A DNA stretch of 64,000 nucleotides, taken from Echinicola pacifica DSM 19836 (GTDB lineage: Bacteria > Bacteroidota > Bacteroidia > Cytophagales > Cyclobacteriaceae). The stretch spans positions 303,635 through 367,634 of the forward strand of contig NZ_KB890754.1 in the NCBI RefSeq assembly GCF_000373245.1. The letters run 5' to 3'. How positions within the stretch are numbered: position 1 is the stretch's first letter; the number at the start of each line of letters is the position of its first letter. The position numbers and the translations under genes are program-made. Below, in pieces: positions 36,457-45,933 of this stretch. The notes under the pieces are model-generated. The model was given only the letters and a program-made list of their open reading frames with translations, made no database searches and was not told the DNA's origin.

Positions 36457-36490
36457 AAGCCCAGACCTCTGCAAGGTCTGGGCTTTTTTT
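36457..36490 (+). terminator. Rho-independent terminator of the outer-membrane protein gene
   Basis: AAGCCCAGACCT (36457-36468) and AGGTCTGGGCTT (36474-36485) make a 12-bp stem with a short loop followed by TTTTT. It lies between convergent genes and may also serve the Prx6 gene on the minus strand. Confidence 0.9.
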
Positions 36491-36547
36491 ATGACTTACA
36501 TTTCTAAACTTTAAGGTCCCAATACGAGCCCCTAAAGTCTCAGCAGC

Positions 36548-37183
36548 TTAAAGATTCGGCTGAGGAGTCGTTCTTAAATAAGGTTTGATTTCCTTATGCC
36601 CTTTAGGGAATTTTGCAGGAATATCTTCATTCTTGATAGCTGGGGCTATTACCACATCCTCGCCATGTTGCCAGTTTGCAGGAGTTGCCACAGAGTAGTT
36701 AGCGGTTAGCTGCAAGGAGTCAATTACGCGAAGAAGCTCATTAAAATTTCTTCCGGTGCTTGCAGGATAAGTGATGATCAGCTTCACTTTCTTATCTGGG
36801 CCAATGATGAAAACCGATCTTACCGTAAGCTTATTATCAGCATTGGGGTGGATCATATCATATAGCTCTGATACATGATGATCCTCATCGGCTATGATCG
36901 GGTAGTTTACCTCAGTTTGCTGAGTTTCATTGATGTCCTTCACCCAGCCATGGTGGCTGTCGATACCGTCCACACTCAAGGCAATCATCTTTACATTTCT
37001 TTTATCAAATTCACCCTTCAGCTTGGCTGCAGTGCCCAGCTCAGTGGTGCAGACTGGTGTATAATCAGCAGGGTGAGAGAATAAAATCCCCCAACTTTCC
37101 CCAAGGTATTCATAAAGATTGATCTCACCGGCAGTGCTATTCGCTGTAAAATCAGGTGCGGAATCTCCTAATCGTAATGACAT
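36548..37183 (-). CDS. 1-Cys peroxiredoxin (Prx6-type)
   Basis: The 211-residue product has the peroxidatic motif HPADYTPVCTTE with Cys45, and no resolving cysteine near the end. The C-terminal extension after residue about 170 (WQHGEDVVIAPAI, KFPKGHKEIKPYLRTT) is the Prx6/1-Cys domain. It reduces hydroperoxides; the reductant is not predictable. Its length is normal for the group (about 210-220). It is monocistronic and is the second of three peroxiredoxins in the window, from a different subfamily. Confidence 0.95.
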   Translation of the reverse strand: MSLRLGDSAPDFTANSTAGEINLYEYLGESWGILFSHPADYTPVCTTELGTAAKLKGEFDKRNVKMIALSVDGIDSHHGWVKDINETQQTEVNYPIIADEDHHVSELYDMIHPNADNKLTVRSVFIIGPDKKVKLIITYPASTGRNFNELLRVIDSLQLTANYSVATPANWQHGEDVVIAPAIKNEDIPAKFPKGHKEIKPYLRTTPQPNL

Positions 37184-37801
37184 AACTGAATTAATTTTTA
37201 TGGTTAAATATAAAATCTATAGGTTTTGTAGGAAAACGATATTTTTCCCGATAAAGTTGCTCAATAATCGGATTTATTAAGATAAGAATAAATTATTGGT
37301 CCAGGAGGATTTTTGGTTCCTAAAAGGGGATTCCATCTATAAAAAATTGGCCTGAAACCATTATCAGAATTCGACCAGCAGTCTTGAAGATAGAATGCTT
37401 ATTTGGGGAATATACCATTACTATTATCAAAACATTTTTTTTTGATCTAAACAATTATGATATATTGACTGTGAATTATCTATTTAGGGTTACCACGGTC
37501 TATAAAATGTGTATTTATGGTTTTATTTACCAAAAAAATTAAATAAGTGCCAAAGATACTAAGCCCTATTTCCCTTGTCCATAATTTCGCCATAGGGTAG
37601 GGAGCCTAATCTCAAAAAAATAGTAAGTATTAGGAGAAAGAGTCCCTAATAGGATTTTGCTGAGCAAATGATAGAGGTCTGGAATAAGGGGCTCCTTCAT
37701 AAGCTAAGTGAGGGGGAAGGGATCTGGGGAAAGCTAAGGAGGTATATGGGAGGCAGAATGGAATACCATCGGGACTTGGGAATTATTGTAGAATAAAGAT
37801 A
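37184..37801. other. Intergenic region without a recognised feature
   Basis: The 618 bases upstream of the DUF2071 gene and divergent Prx6 gene are AT-rich at the left and purine-rich at the right (37680-37780). No convincing open frame, hairpin or perfect -7 element was found. Confidence 0.5.
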
Positions 37802-38530
37802 TTGAGTGTGAAATATAAAGAGATTATAGGTACGATTGATCATAGGTCGGAGGCGAATCCGGCAGAGCGGTGGAAGTACTATCAGGAATGGAATAGATGT
37901 GTTTTTTTACATTGGAAGGTGGATGCTGATTATTTAAAGGGCTTTTTGCCTGATACGCTAGAACTGGATCTTATCGATGGCCAAGCCTGGATTTCTTTGG
38001 TGGCCTTTACCATGAATAATATTAGTTTCAGGAATATACCGCCTTTCTCCATGGTCTCAGACTTCCTAGAGGTCAATGTACGCACCTATGTAAAAAGAAA
38101 TGGGGAGGCAGGGGTTTATTTCTTAAGTATGGAAGCAGGAAAAAGAGTGGCATGTTATGTTGCCAAGGCCTTTTCGGGGCTTCCCTATCGGTTTTCCTTA
38201 ATGAAAAGAGGAGCTGGATTTTTCCGATCAGAAAATTTGCGAATGGGAGATTCCTTAGAATTGAAGTTCTCCACCGGAAGGGGACTAGGCGAAAAGACTG
38301 CCGTGGAGCGTTGGTTACTGGAGCGGTACCATCTTTTCCAGGATACTAAAAACGGTATTCAGCATTTCCCCATTCACCATATTGAATGGCCTCTGCGGAG
38401 TATTTCCCTGCAAAGGGTAAAGGTGAATTATCCCACTTTCAGAAAACTTACCGATGGAGATCCCGTATTGGCACATTATTCCCCCGGGGTGAAGGTGCTG
38501 GCATGGCCCCCTAGACTTGCCAAACAATAA
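37802..38530 (+). CDS. DUF2071 (YqjF-like) family protein
   Basis: The 242-residue product starts at a TTG (37802) or the GTG two codons later (37808); no ATG is near. DUF2071 blocks are FLHWKVDADYLKGFLPDTLELD, AWISLVAFTM, and FLEVNVRTYVKRNGEAGVYFLSME. It is related to B. subtilis YqjF. The function is unknown; an acetoacetate-decarboxylase-like fold has been described for the family. It converges on the aminotransferase gene. Confidence 0.85.
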   Translation: MSVKYKEIIGTIDHRSEANPAERWKYYQEWNRCVFLHWKVDADYLKGFLPDTLELDLIDGQAWISLVAFTMNNISFRNIPPFSMVSDFLEVNVRTYVKRNGEAGVYFLSMEAGKRVACYVAKAFSGLPYRFSLMKRGAGFFRSENLRMGDSLELKFSTGRGLGEKTAVERWLLERYHLFQDTKNGIQHFPIHHIEWPLRSISLQRVKVNYPTFRKLTDGDPVLAHYSPGVKVLAWPPRLAKQ

Positions 38531-38573
38531 AGTGAAAGGACCAATTCCTCGATGCCCCTTTCCTGGTAAAGTA

Positions 38574-39758
38574 TTAGGCGTTTTCTTCTATCGCCTGAAG
38601 TATGAGGGTACAAGCTGCTGATATTTCTTCTTCAGTAATGGTCAAAGGAGGGGCTATCCGCATGCTATCCTCACAGAACAAAAACCAATCAGTAATCACA
38701 CCGAGTTCAATGGCCCGGTCAATGATTGGCTTGAGCACCTCAAAAGATTCGAATTCCACGGCCATCATGAGTCCTTTATTTCGGATCCCCTTGATTTTTG
38801 GATGCTGCAATAAGCCTTTTATTTGTTCTGCTTTAGCTTCTACCGCTTCCACGAGATTTTCTTCTTTGAGCACTTTTATGGTGGCCAGTGCGGCAGCGCT
38901 GCTCACAGGATGGCCTCCAAAAGTGGAAATATGACCCAGAAGTGGGTTATTTTTGAAAACGGCCATGATTTCCTGGGGCGCTACAAAGGCACCTATAGGC
39001 ATACCACCACCCATACCCTTGGCGCATACAATGATATCAGGGGCTATTCCATAATGCTCAAAAGCCCAGAATTTGCCCGTACGACCAAATCCCGCCTGGA
39101 TTTCATCCAAAATCAATAAGGTGCCTGTTTCATCGCATCGCTTCCTCAATGCTGAGAAATATTCCTGCGTGGCAACTCGTATCCCTGCTTCTCCCTGTAC
39201 CGTCTCCATTATGACTGCAGCAGTATCTTTGGTGATGCTGTCCAGGAAGTCAAGCTCCCCAAAGGGTATATTGGTGATCCCGGGAAGTAAGGGTCGGTAA
39301 GCCCTTTTGAAAATTTCATTTCCACCGACCGATAGAGAACCATGGCTTGAACCATGATAGGCGTTGACACAGCTGATGATTTCTCTTCTGCCAGTATATC
39401 TTTTAGCGAGTTTTAAAGCGCCTTCCACCGCTTCGCTTCCACTATTGACCAGGTACACATTGTCCAGTTGCTCTGGCAGGGTATCGGAGAGGGCCTTGGC
39501 CAATTGGGCTTGGGGACTCTGCACATATTCTCCATATACCATCAGGTGCAGGTATTTGTCTAGTTGCTCCTGAATAGCTCCGATGACTTTGGGATGCCTA
39601 TGTCCCACATTACTTACCCCAATTCCTGATATCAAATCGATGTATTTACGGCCTTCAGGCCCGTACATATAGATTCCTTCCGCTTTTTCTATTTCTATCA
39701 ATAAGGGGAAATCGGTAGTTTGAGCAAGGTGGGATAAGAATAGTTGTCTGTTATTCAT
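38574..39758 (-). CDS. Class III (aspartate aminotransferase family) PLP-dependent aminotransferase
   Basis: The 394-residue enzyme has the class III pattern: GIGVSNVGHRHPKV near the start, the cofactor-phosphate region NSGSEAVEGALKLAKRYTGR, HGSSHGSLS, the metal/cofactor block LILDEIQAGFGRTGKFWAFEH and the PLP lysine in VCAKGMGGGMPIGAF. Ornithine, acetylornithine, 4-aminobutyrate and related omega-amino substrates are all used by close families; the sequence does not decide. It is not in an arginine cluster here. No partner gene is adjacent. Confidence 0.92.
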   Translation of the reverse strand: MNNRQLFLSHLAQTTDFPLLIEIEKAEGIYMYGPEGRKYIDLISGIGVSNVGHRHPKVIGAIQEQLDKYLHLMVYGEYVQSPQAQLAKALSDTLPEQLDNVYLVNSGSEAVEGALKLAKRYTGRREIISCVNAYHGSSHGSLSVGGNEIFKRAYRPLLPGITNIPFGELDFLDSITKDTAAVIMETVQGEAGIRVATQEYFSALRKRCDETGTLLILDEIQAGFGRTGKFWAFEHYGIAPDIIVCAKGMGGGMPIGAFVAPQEIMAVFKNNPLLGHISTFGGHPVSSAAALATIKVLKEENLVEAVEAKAEQIKGLLQHPKIKGIRNKGLMMAVEFESFEVLKPIIDRAIELGVITDWFLFCEDSMRIAPPLTITEEEISAACTLILQAIEENA

Positions 39759-40043
39759 AGCTTTATCGCGATTTTTGGTTGAATATCTAAGCTCATTGGT
39801 AGATTAAGGACGTTAGGCACTGCAAAACTACAAGGAATTGCTGGAAATAGTAAGCATTCGCTGAGGAATCCGGCGAGGCTATCATTCAGCCCTGAGTCCA
39901 GCCCATAGTCGGGAGGAGCAAAGTCTTTGTTTGGGAAGTTCAGGATATGAAAATGGCTTATAAAAGAAAGGAGAACTGGTAAATAAAGTATAATATGTTT
40001 TAAATTAGGGTCGAATTTTATTTCCACCCTTATATCCCCATTC

Positions 40044-41183
40044 ATGAGTCATATATTTGATGTGGCAGTTATCGGAAGCGGCCCTGCGGGTTCGCTCGCT
40101 GCATACCAACTGGCTAGCAAAGGCTTATCTACTGTTTTGATTGATAAAGAATCCCTGCCAAGGTATAAAACCTGTGGTGGAGGCTTCGTATTTAGAGGCC
40201 GCAGGAATTTACCCTTTGATATTTCAGACGTCGTAGAGCGTGAGTTTTACCAGATTCACTTATATTTTGATAGGGATGACTTAGTCCTGACTACAGAGCG
40301 GGAGGTTCCCGTGATCAGCATGGTGATGCGTGATGATTTTGACCATTTTATTGTCAATAAGGCCATCGAAAAAGGGGCAGTGTTGAAAGAAGGTCATAAG
40401 TTGAATAAACTTAGTTTTGGCGAAGCCATCACCCTACATACCGATCAGGGAGATATCATGACCAAAATGGTCGTGGCCGCTGATGGGGCTCTAAGTCCTA
40501 CCGCCAAGCTGGCTGGGTGGAGCGAGACGAGGAATTTGATTCCTGCCTTGGAATATGAGGTGGAAGTGAGTCCTGAGGACTTTGAGCGACTGTCTAGCGA
40601 GGTTAGGTTTGATGTGGATAGCATTCCCTATGGCTATGCCTGGAGCTTCCCTAAGAAGAACCATCTGTCGCTAGGAGTGGCTTCCACCAGGAAAGCCCGC
40701 ATCGACCTGAAAGCGCATTATAGGGCTTATTTGGATAAACTCGGGATCAAGGAAGTGATCAGCGAAAAAGCTCATGGTTTCCAGATTCCTGTGGCACCAC
40801 GGACGGATGGTTTCTTTAGAAACGGGGTGTTTTTGATCGGTGATGCTGCTGGATTTGCAGACCCTATCACCGCCGAGGGGATATCCAATGCGCTGAAAAG
40901 TGGATCCTTAGTGGCGGAGGCTATCGCCCAGTCCGAAGGGGATGTCTCCTTGGCTGGAGCAAGGTATGAGGAACTCCTAAAAGAGCAGCTGCTGCCCGAG
41001 CTGAATACCAGCCTGAAGGTCGCTCAGTGGTTTTATGGACAGAAGAAAATCAGGAATTTCCTAATGAAGAAATATGGTGATCGATTTATCTCGGCCATGA
41101 CCGATGTATTTATAGGAGAAAGGTCTCTGCCTACAGATCTTATGGCTAGCCTAAAGAAGAAAATAAAAGAGCTCGTTTATTGA
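40044..41183 (+). CDS. FAD-dependent oxidoreductase, geranylgeranyl-reductase family
   Basis: The 379-residue product starts with the dinucleotide fold AVIGSGPAGSLAAYQLASKG and contains LPRYKTCGGG and a second FAD-binding motif VFLIGDAAGFADPITAEGISNALKSG, the pattern of the geranylgeranyl reductase family. Members reduce isoprenoid double bonds (chlorophyll or archaeal lipids), but in Bacteroidota the substrate is unclear, with menaquinone or carotenoid-side-chain saturation suggested by relatives. No isoprenoid genes are next to it. Confidence 0.88.
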   Translation: MSHIFDVAVIGSGPAGSLAAYQLASKGLSTVLIDKESLPRYKTCGGGFVFRGRRNLPFDISDVVEREFYQIHLYFDRDDLVLTTEREVPVISMVMRDDFDHFIVNKAIEKGAVLKEGHKLNKLSFGEAITLHTDQGDIMTKMVVAADGALSPTAKLAGWSETRNLIPALEYEVEVSPEDFERLSSEVRFDVDSIPYGYAWSFPKKNHLSLGVASTRKARIDLKAHYRAYLDKLGIKEVISEKAHGFQIPVAPRTDGFFRNGVFLIGDAAGFADPITAEGISNALKSGSLVAEAIAQSEGDVSLAGARYEELLKEQLLPELNTSLKVAQWFYGQKKIRNFLMKKYGDRFISAMTDVFIGERSLPTDLMASLKKKIKELVY

Positions 41184-41381
41184 GAAATTTATAGAGAGAT
41201 TATAATCATAAGTGTGTTGTTTACTTTTATATTGAAGGTAAAAACCTTAATTTTCATAGGCTAAAAATCAAAGTGACTTTTAGAAAGAAATCCTTTGTGG
41301 AGTGTGGTGGTTATGAAGTGAGTGATATTTTTAGCTTTATCGTAAGAGAATCAATTATTATAACCAATAAAACCTATAAGA

Positions 41382-42140
41382 ATGAAATTACAATTTATGT
41401 TACCTGCCATTTTGATGGGGACTTTGAGCGGCTTTGCGGTGCAGGCTCAGCAGACCAGTGTACAGCTGCCGCCAGAGGCCACGGAAGTATGGGAACCTCA
41501 AGTGCGCAAAGTGGACCCAGGCAAGGAAAATCATACACCTCCTTCTGATGCGATAGTATTATTTGACGGAAGTAACCTTGATGCCTGGACCAGCCTCAAA
41601 ACAGGTGGAGCGGCAAATTGGACTATAAATGATGGGTTTTTTACGGTAAACCCAGGTACGGGGGATATCGCCACCAAGGAAAGCTTTGGAGATGTCCAAG
41701 TGCATATTGAATGGAAAGCACCCGATGTAGTGAAAGGAGATGGCCAGGGAAGAGGAAATAGTGGCTTATTTTTCATGAATCGATATGAAGTTCAGATTCT
41801 GGATTCCTATGATAATAGAACCTATTCTAATGGTCAGGCTGGATCATTATATAAGGAAGGCATTCCTTTAGCGAATGCCACGCGTTCTCCATCCGAATGG
41901 AATACCTACGAGGTGATCTTTACCGCACCACGCTTCAATAAGGATGGCATCGTGATTTCGCCAGCCTATGTGACGGTTATTCATAATGGCGTTTTGGTTC
42001 AGAATCACTATGAAGTGAAAGGAACCACCGCCTATATTGGGGTGCACCAATACGAACCACATGCTGCCGAGCTTCCCATAAAACTGCAAGACCATGGTAA
42101 TTTGGTCAATTTCAGAAATATCTGGGTGAGAAAATTATAA
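41382..42140 (+). CDS. DUF1080 protein (3-keto-disaccharide hydrolase-like), secreted
   Basis: The 252-residue product has a signal peptide ending VQAQQ (near residue 23) and the DUF1080 concanavalin-like fold: IVLFDGSNLDAW, WTINDGFFTV, GDVQVHIEWKAPDV, GRGNSGLFFMNRYEVQILDS and SPSEWNTYEVIFTAPRF. Some DUF1080 proteins have been shown to cleave glycosides after oxidation at C3 (3-keto-glycoside hydrolases), which fits the oxidoreductase gene that follows. The start is the ATG at 41382; an overlapping frame from 41273 is a shadow. A terminator lies between this gene and the next. Confidence 0.88.
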   Translation: MKLQFMLPAILMGTLSGFAVQAQQTSVQLPPEATEVWEPQVRKVDPGKENHTPPSDAIVLFDGSNLDAWTSLKTGGAANWTINDGFFTVNPGTGDIATKESFGDVQVHIEWKAPDVVKGDGQGRGNSGLFFMNRYEVQILDSYDNRTYSNGQAGSLYKEGIPLANATRSPSEWNTYEVIFTAPRFNKDGIVISPAYVTVIHNGVLVQNHYEVKGTTAYIGVHQYEPHAAELPIKLQDHGNLVNFRNIWVRKL

Positions 42141-42150
42141 TCACATTCCC

Positions 42151-42199
42151 AACCAATACTTAGGCGATACTTTCCCCGCCAGGTATTGGTTTTTTTTTG
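42151..42199 (+). terminator. Terminator between the DUF1080 and Gfo/Idh genes
   Basis: AACCAATAC (42151-42159) pairs with GTATTGGTT (42183-42191) and is followed by a run of eight T. It lies 11 bases after the DUF1080 stop, so the next gene may be a separate unit or depend on read-through. Confidence 0.75.
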
Positions 42200-42239
42200 A
42201 TTACTATATAAAATATACTTAAACCAAAATACCTATTTC

Positions 42240-43568
42240 ATGTCTTCTAGAAGGAAATTTTTACAAAATAGCATGCTTGCGGCGGCAGGAATGTCCATGC
42301 CATTGATCGTAGATGCAAAAGAATTTGGCCTTTTTACCCGTAAAGTGGCCCCCAGCGATCAGATAAACGTAGGCCTCATCGGGGCCAATGGTATGGGCTG
42401 GTCCAATATGAATTCTTTCCTGAAAATGCCACAGGTCAACTGTGTGGCCATTGCCGATATCGACCAATCGGTGCTGGACCGACGCTCCGCCGATGTGGTG
42501 AAGCTCCGTGGCAAAAAACCTGCTCTGTATAAGGATTACCGAAAACTGCTGGAAGATAAGAATATTGATGTGGTAATTATCGGTACTCCTGATCATTGGC
42601 ATTGCTTGAATTTGGTGGATTCCCTGTCCGCTGGCAAGCATGCTTATACCGAAAAGCCTCTGGCTAATTCCATTCAAGAGTGTAATATCATGGTTCAGGC
42701 TGCTGAGCGCTATGGAAAACTGGTCCAAGTGGGCCAATGGCAGCGCAGCGGAAGCCAATATGATGAAGCGATTCAATTTGTAAAATCAGGGCAACTCGGA
42801 AATATCCGACTCGTCAAATGCTGGGCTTACCAAGGATGGATGAAGCCAGTGCCCGTAAAACCGAATAGCACGCCTCCTGCAGGGGTGGATTATAAGATGT
42901 GGCTAGGACCAGCTCCTGAGCGAGCATTTAATGAGAATAGATTTCACTTCAACTTTAGGTGGTTTTGGGACTATGCCGGTGGCTTGATGACTGACTGGGG
43001 AGTGCACGAGATCGATATCGCCTTATATGCCATGGGCGTCACCGCACCAAAATCGGTGATGGCCTCAGGAGGAAAATTCGCCTACCCAGACGATGCCTCC
43101 GAAACTCCCGATACCTTGCAGACCGTTTATGAATTTGATGGTTTCAATATGCTGTGGGAGCATGCCACCGGGATAGATGGGGGAAATTATGGCTATACCG
43201 AAGGCATAGCTTTCATAGGAAACAATGCCACGCTTGTGGTCAATAGAGGCGGATGGGAGATAATTGCCGAGAAAAAAGATGGCAAGGAACTGCTCGCCAG
43301 CATGCCTAGAGTAAAGCCGGAAGGTAATGCTCTGGATCGCCATACGGTGAACTTTGTGGAGTCTATCAAAGCCAATGACCCTTCCATGCTCAATTGTGCC
43401 ATTCAAACAGGCAGTATCGCCGCGATCAATGCGCATATGGGTAATATCGCCTTCAAAACTGGTAATAAAATTTATTGGGATGCAGACAAAGGCTTATTTA
43501 CAAATGATGAAGCCAATAAATTGGTCAATGCTCACTACCATAATGGCTGGGAATTGCCAAAAATTTAA
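42240..43568 (+). CDS. Gfo/Idh/MocA family oxidoreductase with Tat signal
   Basis: The 442-residue product begins MSSRRKFLQNSMLAAAG, a twin-arginine signal, so it is exported folded with its bound cofactor. The Rossmann fold starts at INVGLIGANGMGW, followed by VVIGTPDHWHCLN and the catalytic lysine in AYTEKPLANS; the C-terminal half has the beta-sheet domain (MTDWGVHEIDIALYAMG). Exported family members oxidise or reduce sugar rings, typically at C3. With the DUF1080 gene upstream it may take part in 3-keto-glycoside breakdown. The substrate is not known. Confidence 0.92.
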   Translation: MSSRRKFLQNSMLAAAGMSMPLIVDAKEFGLFTRKVAPSDQINVGLIGANGMGWSNMNSFLKMPQVNCVAIADIDQSVLDRRSADVVKLRGKKPALYKDYRKLLEDKNIDVVIIGTPDHWHCLNLVDSLSAGKHAYTEKPLANSIQECNIMVQAAERYGKLVQVGQWQRSGSQYDEAIQFVKSGQLGNIRLVKCWAYQGWMKPVPVKPNSTPPAGVDYKMWLGPAPERAFNENRFHFNFRWFWDYAGGLMTDWGVHEIDIALYAMGVTAPKSVMASGGKFAYPDDASETPDTLQTVYEFDGFNMLWEHATGIDGGNYGYTEGIAFIGNNATLVVNRGGWEIIAEKKDGKELLASMPRVKPEGNALDRHTVNFVESIKANDPSMLNCAIQTGSIAAINAHMGNIAFKTGNKIYWDADKGLFTNDEANKLVNAHYHNGWELPKI

Positions 43569-43586
43569 TTGAACATAACTTACAGG

Positions 43587-43635
43587 AAAGAGCTTATTGC
43601 GATTTATTAAAATCACCAATAAGCTCTTTTTTTTT
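43587..43635 (+). terminator. Rho-independent terminator of the Gfo/Idh gene
   Basis: AAAGAGCTTATTG (43587-43599) and CAATAAGCTCTTT (43617-43629) make a perfect 13-bp stem followed by TTTTTT. Confidence 0.9.
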
Positions 43636-43791
43636 GAAAGTGATCGTAGGCTTATTCCCCGGGAGCTGACTTTCTTTTTTGGGTAATTGGATTGATTACG
43701 TGGGACTTCAGACTTTTTAATAGAGCTTTAGCAAAGCACTTAGAAACCATTGCTGAAGCAAGATTATCAAATGAGGAACGTGAATCAGCCC

Positions 43792-44721
43792 TTAGTCTCG
43801 TTTTTTGGCAAAATCCTTATAGATCTTTTCTATTTGTTTTGGGCTTAGGTTTTCATATACCAAAATCATATTCCTGAAGTCCAGAGATTGACCTTTAGGA
43901 ATAGAGAGGGCTTGCTGGCCTGGAAAAGCCATGTTTTGCATGCTGTTGGCACTGCGGAGGATCCAGCCTTGATAATTGGGTAAATGCGCTGGCTCGCCCA
44001 TAATTACCAGCCCTGACTGATTTTGGCCATCGTAGCTTCCTTGCATATCCATCCAGGGGCCGGCTTGTACGGGTAGATTTTGTGGGCTGATTTCCTTGCC
44101 TTGAGAGTGGAATTCCAGGTCATCAGGGAGTTTTATTCGCGGGGAGAAGCCACCATAGCCCTTCGCGTCTTCCGAGCCTCCAATTGATAGCCCCTCGACC
44201 AGGGCGCTAAGACTAATGTCAAAGGTCAGGGTATAGGCATTGTCCTTGATTCTAGAAAAGCTGATAAGTATTTCCTCTTCCATTACCGGAGCCTGGTGAA
44301 GGCTATCTGCCAGCCATTGTACGGTGGCTTTGATCCAAGCTTTGCTGCCTTTAACCTGCGTGGAGGTTTGCGTTACCTTCCAGGAAATTCCCTCGCAAAA
44401 CCAGGGATCAGCGATTCGTTTGCCGGAAACATACAGCTGATGCCAGGTCCAGAATATCCCTCGGTGGTGATAGTGATCTTCAGGAAAATCCTCAGTCAGT
44501 AGCTCACCATTATTGCCATAGAGAGGATGGACATAATTGGCTCGTGGGTATTTTCCATCTAAGGTTTTTGTTGCGGTTTGATAAAAAAATCGATTTGAAC
44601 CCTCCTCCGTCAGCATGATTCCACCTTCAGACTCCTTAAACTCCAGCTGCTGCGCTTGGGCAGAACTGGTGTAGGTGCATAGTATAAGTAAGAATAGTAG
44701 GCTAGGGCTTAGGATTTTCAT
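43792..44721 (-). CDS. DUF6807 (PmoA-like) family secreted protein
   Basis: The 309-residue product has a signal peptide cut near AQAQ and the pattern of DUF6807/PmoA-like proteins: a ANYVHPLYGNNGELLTEDFP block, then DHYHHRGIFWTWHQL (a histidine-rich segment likely to bind metal or substrate), WFCEGISWKV and VIMGEPAHLPNYQGWILR. The 'methane oxygenase PmoA' label often attached to this family is an annotation artefact; no copper-oxygenase membrane segments are present. It converges on the Gfo/Idh gene. The function is unknown, but these genes recur beside Gfo/Idh and DUF1080 genes. Confidence 0.82.
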   Translation of the reverse strand: MKILSPSLLFLLILCTYTSSAQAQQLEFKESEGGIMLTEEGSNRFFYQTATKTLDGKYPRANYVHPLYGNNGELLTEDFPEDHYHHRGIFWTWHQLYVSGKRIADPWFCEGISWKVTQTSTQVKGSKAWIKATVQWLADSLHQAPVMEEEILISFSRIKDNAYTLTFDISLSALVEGLSIGGSEDAKGYGGFSPRIKLPDDLEFHSQGKEISPQNLPVQAGPWMDMQGSYDGQNQSGLVIMGEPAHLPNYQGWILRSANSMQNMAFPGQQALSIPKGQSLDFRNMILVYENLSPKQIEKIYKDFAKKRD

Positions 44722-44849
44722 GTTGTAGGTGTTTGGGTTGGTGAAAATAATAGCTAATCATCTGGGGTAAACTTATGGTGCCTTGGCAGCTAATTGTTAT
44801 TCACTAGGCTTTCATGACGCTTGTCTTCAAAAATGAAGAGGATTGGATA

Positions 44850-44892
44850 AAAAACAATAAAGCAGCAAACTGGAAGGACCAATTTGCTGCTT
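44850..44892 (-). terminator. Terminator of the transketolase operon
   Basis: On the minus strand AAGCAGCAAA (44892-44883) and TTTGCTGCTT (44869-44860) pair around a 13-base loop and are followed by ATTGTTTTTT. It lies 20 bases after the stop of the transketolase C-terminal gene. Confidence 0.8.
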
Positions 44893-44911
44893 CATCAATT
44901 TCCATTAAGGA

Positions 44912-45880
44912 TTATTTTCTGCCAATTGCTTTTTTAGCAGCCTTAACGATATTTTCTGCATTCAGACCATATTTCTCTAATAGGTCCTCAGGTTTCCCTG
45001 ACTCACCAAAAGAATCGTCCACTCCAATAAATTCCTGTGGAGCAGGGCTGTTTCTAATCAAGGTTTGCGCAATGCTATCGCCTAAGCCACCGTTATATTG
45101 GTGCTCTTCGGCACTCACACAGCAGCCTGTCTTGGCTACCGATTCCAAAATCGCCTGCGTATCGAGAGGCTTTATGGTGTGGATATTGATTACTTCTGCG
45201 GAGATGCCTTCTTCTCTAAGCATGGCTTCAGCCACGACCGCTTCCCATACCAAATGACCTGTTGCAAAAATGGTAACATCGGTACCTTCGATCATTTTCC
45301 AGGCTTTACCAATTTCGAATTTCTGATCCGAAGGAGTGAAGATAGGCCATTTTGGACGACCAAATCTCAGGTAAACCGGGCCATGATATTCTGCAATTGC
45401 TAGGGTTGCGGCTTTGGTTTGGTTATAATCGCAAGGATTGATCACCGTCATATTAGGAAGCATTTTCATCATTCCTAAGTCCTCAAGGATCTGGTGAGTA
45501 GCACCATCTTCTCCTAAAGTGAGACCCGCGTGAGAAGCACAAATTTTGACGTTTTTGTCAGAATAAGCGATTGACTGTCTGATTTGATCATATACACGGC
45601 CGGTAGAGAAATTGGCAAATGTTCCTGTAAAAGGAATTTTACCATTGATGGTCATACCAGCGGCAAGGCCCATCATATTGGCTTCTGCGATACCTACCTG
45701 GAAGAATCTCTCAGGAAATTCTTTTTGAAAAGCACCCATTTTTAGGGAGCCGATCAAGTCAGCACATAGACCAACCACATTAGGGTTCTTGCGACCTGCC
45801 TCTACAAGGCCGTCACCAAAACCTGATCGGGTATCGCTTTTCTCAGTATAAGTATATTTAGTGTCTAAGGTTTTTTCCAT
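44912..45880 (-). CDS. Transketolase C-terminal subunit (pyrimidine-binding and C-terminal domains)
   Basis: The 322-residue product contains the Pyr domain (FFQVGIAEANMMGLAAGM, the catalytic glutamate in GIAEANM; then ICASHAGLTLGEDGATHQ) and the C-terminal transketolase domain (DVTIFATGHLVWEA, VINIHTIKPLD, EEHQYNGGLGD). It forms a two-gene transketolase with the upstream N-terminal half, 53 bases away. It transfers two-carbon ketol units in the pentose phosphate pathway. Confidence 0.93.
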   Translation of the reverse strand: MEKTLDTKYTYTEKSDTRSGFGDGLVEAGRKNPNVVGLCADLIGSLKMGAFQKEFPERFFQVGIAEANMMGLAAGMTINGKIPFTGTFANFSTGRVYDQIRQSIAYSDKNVKICASHAGLTLGEDGATHQILEDLGMMKMLPNMTVINPCDYNQTKAATLAIAEYHGPVYLRFGRPKWPIFTPSDQKFEIGKAWKMIEGTDVTIFATGHLVWEAVVAEAMLREEGISAEVINIHTIKPLDTQAILESVAKTGCCVSAEEHQYNGGLGDSIAQTLIRNSPAPQEFIGVDDSFGESGKPEDLLEKYGLNAENIVKAAKKAIGRK

Positions 45881-45933
45881 GGTTTACAATGTTTGTTGTT
45901 GCACTTGGAGGCAACAGGATGTTAATGATTTGA

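Noticed and set aside
41273-41548. A 91-codon plus-strand frame overlapping the DUF1080 start
   Set aside because: It is out of frame with the signal peptide and the DUF1080 motifs.
43692-43877. A short plus-strand frame downstream of the Gfo/Idh terminator
   Set aside because: It overlaps the end of the convergent DUF6807 gene and shows no family features.
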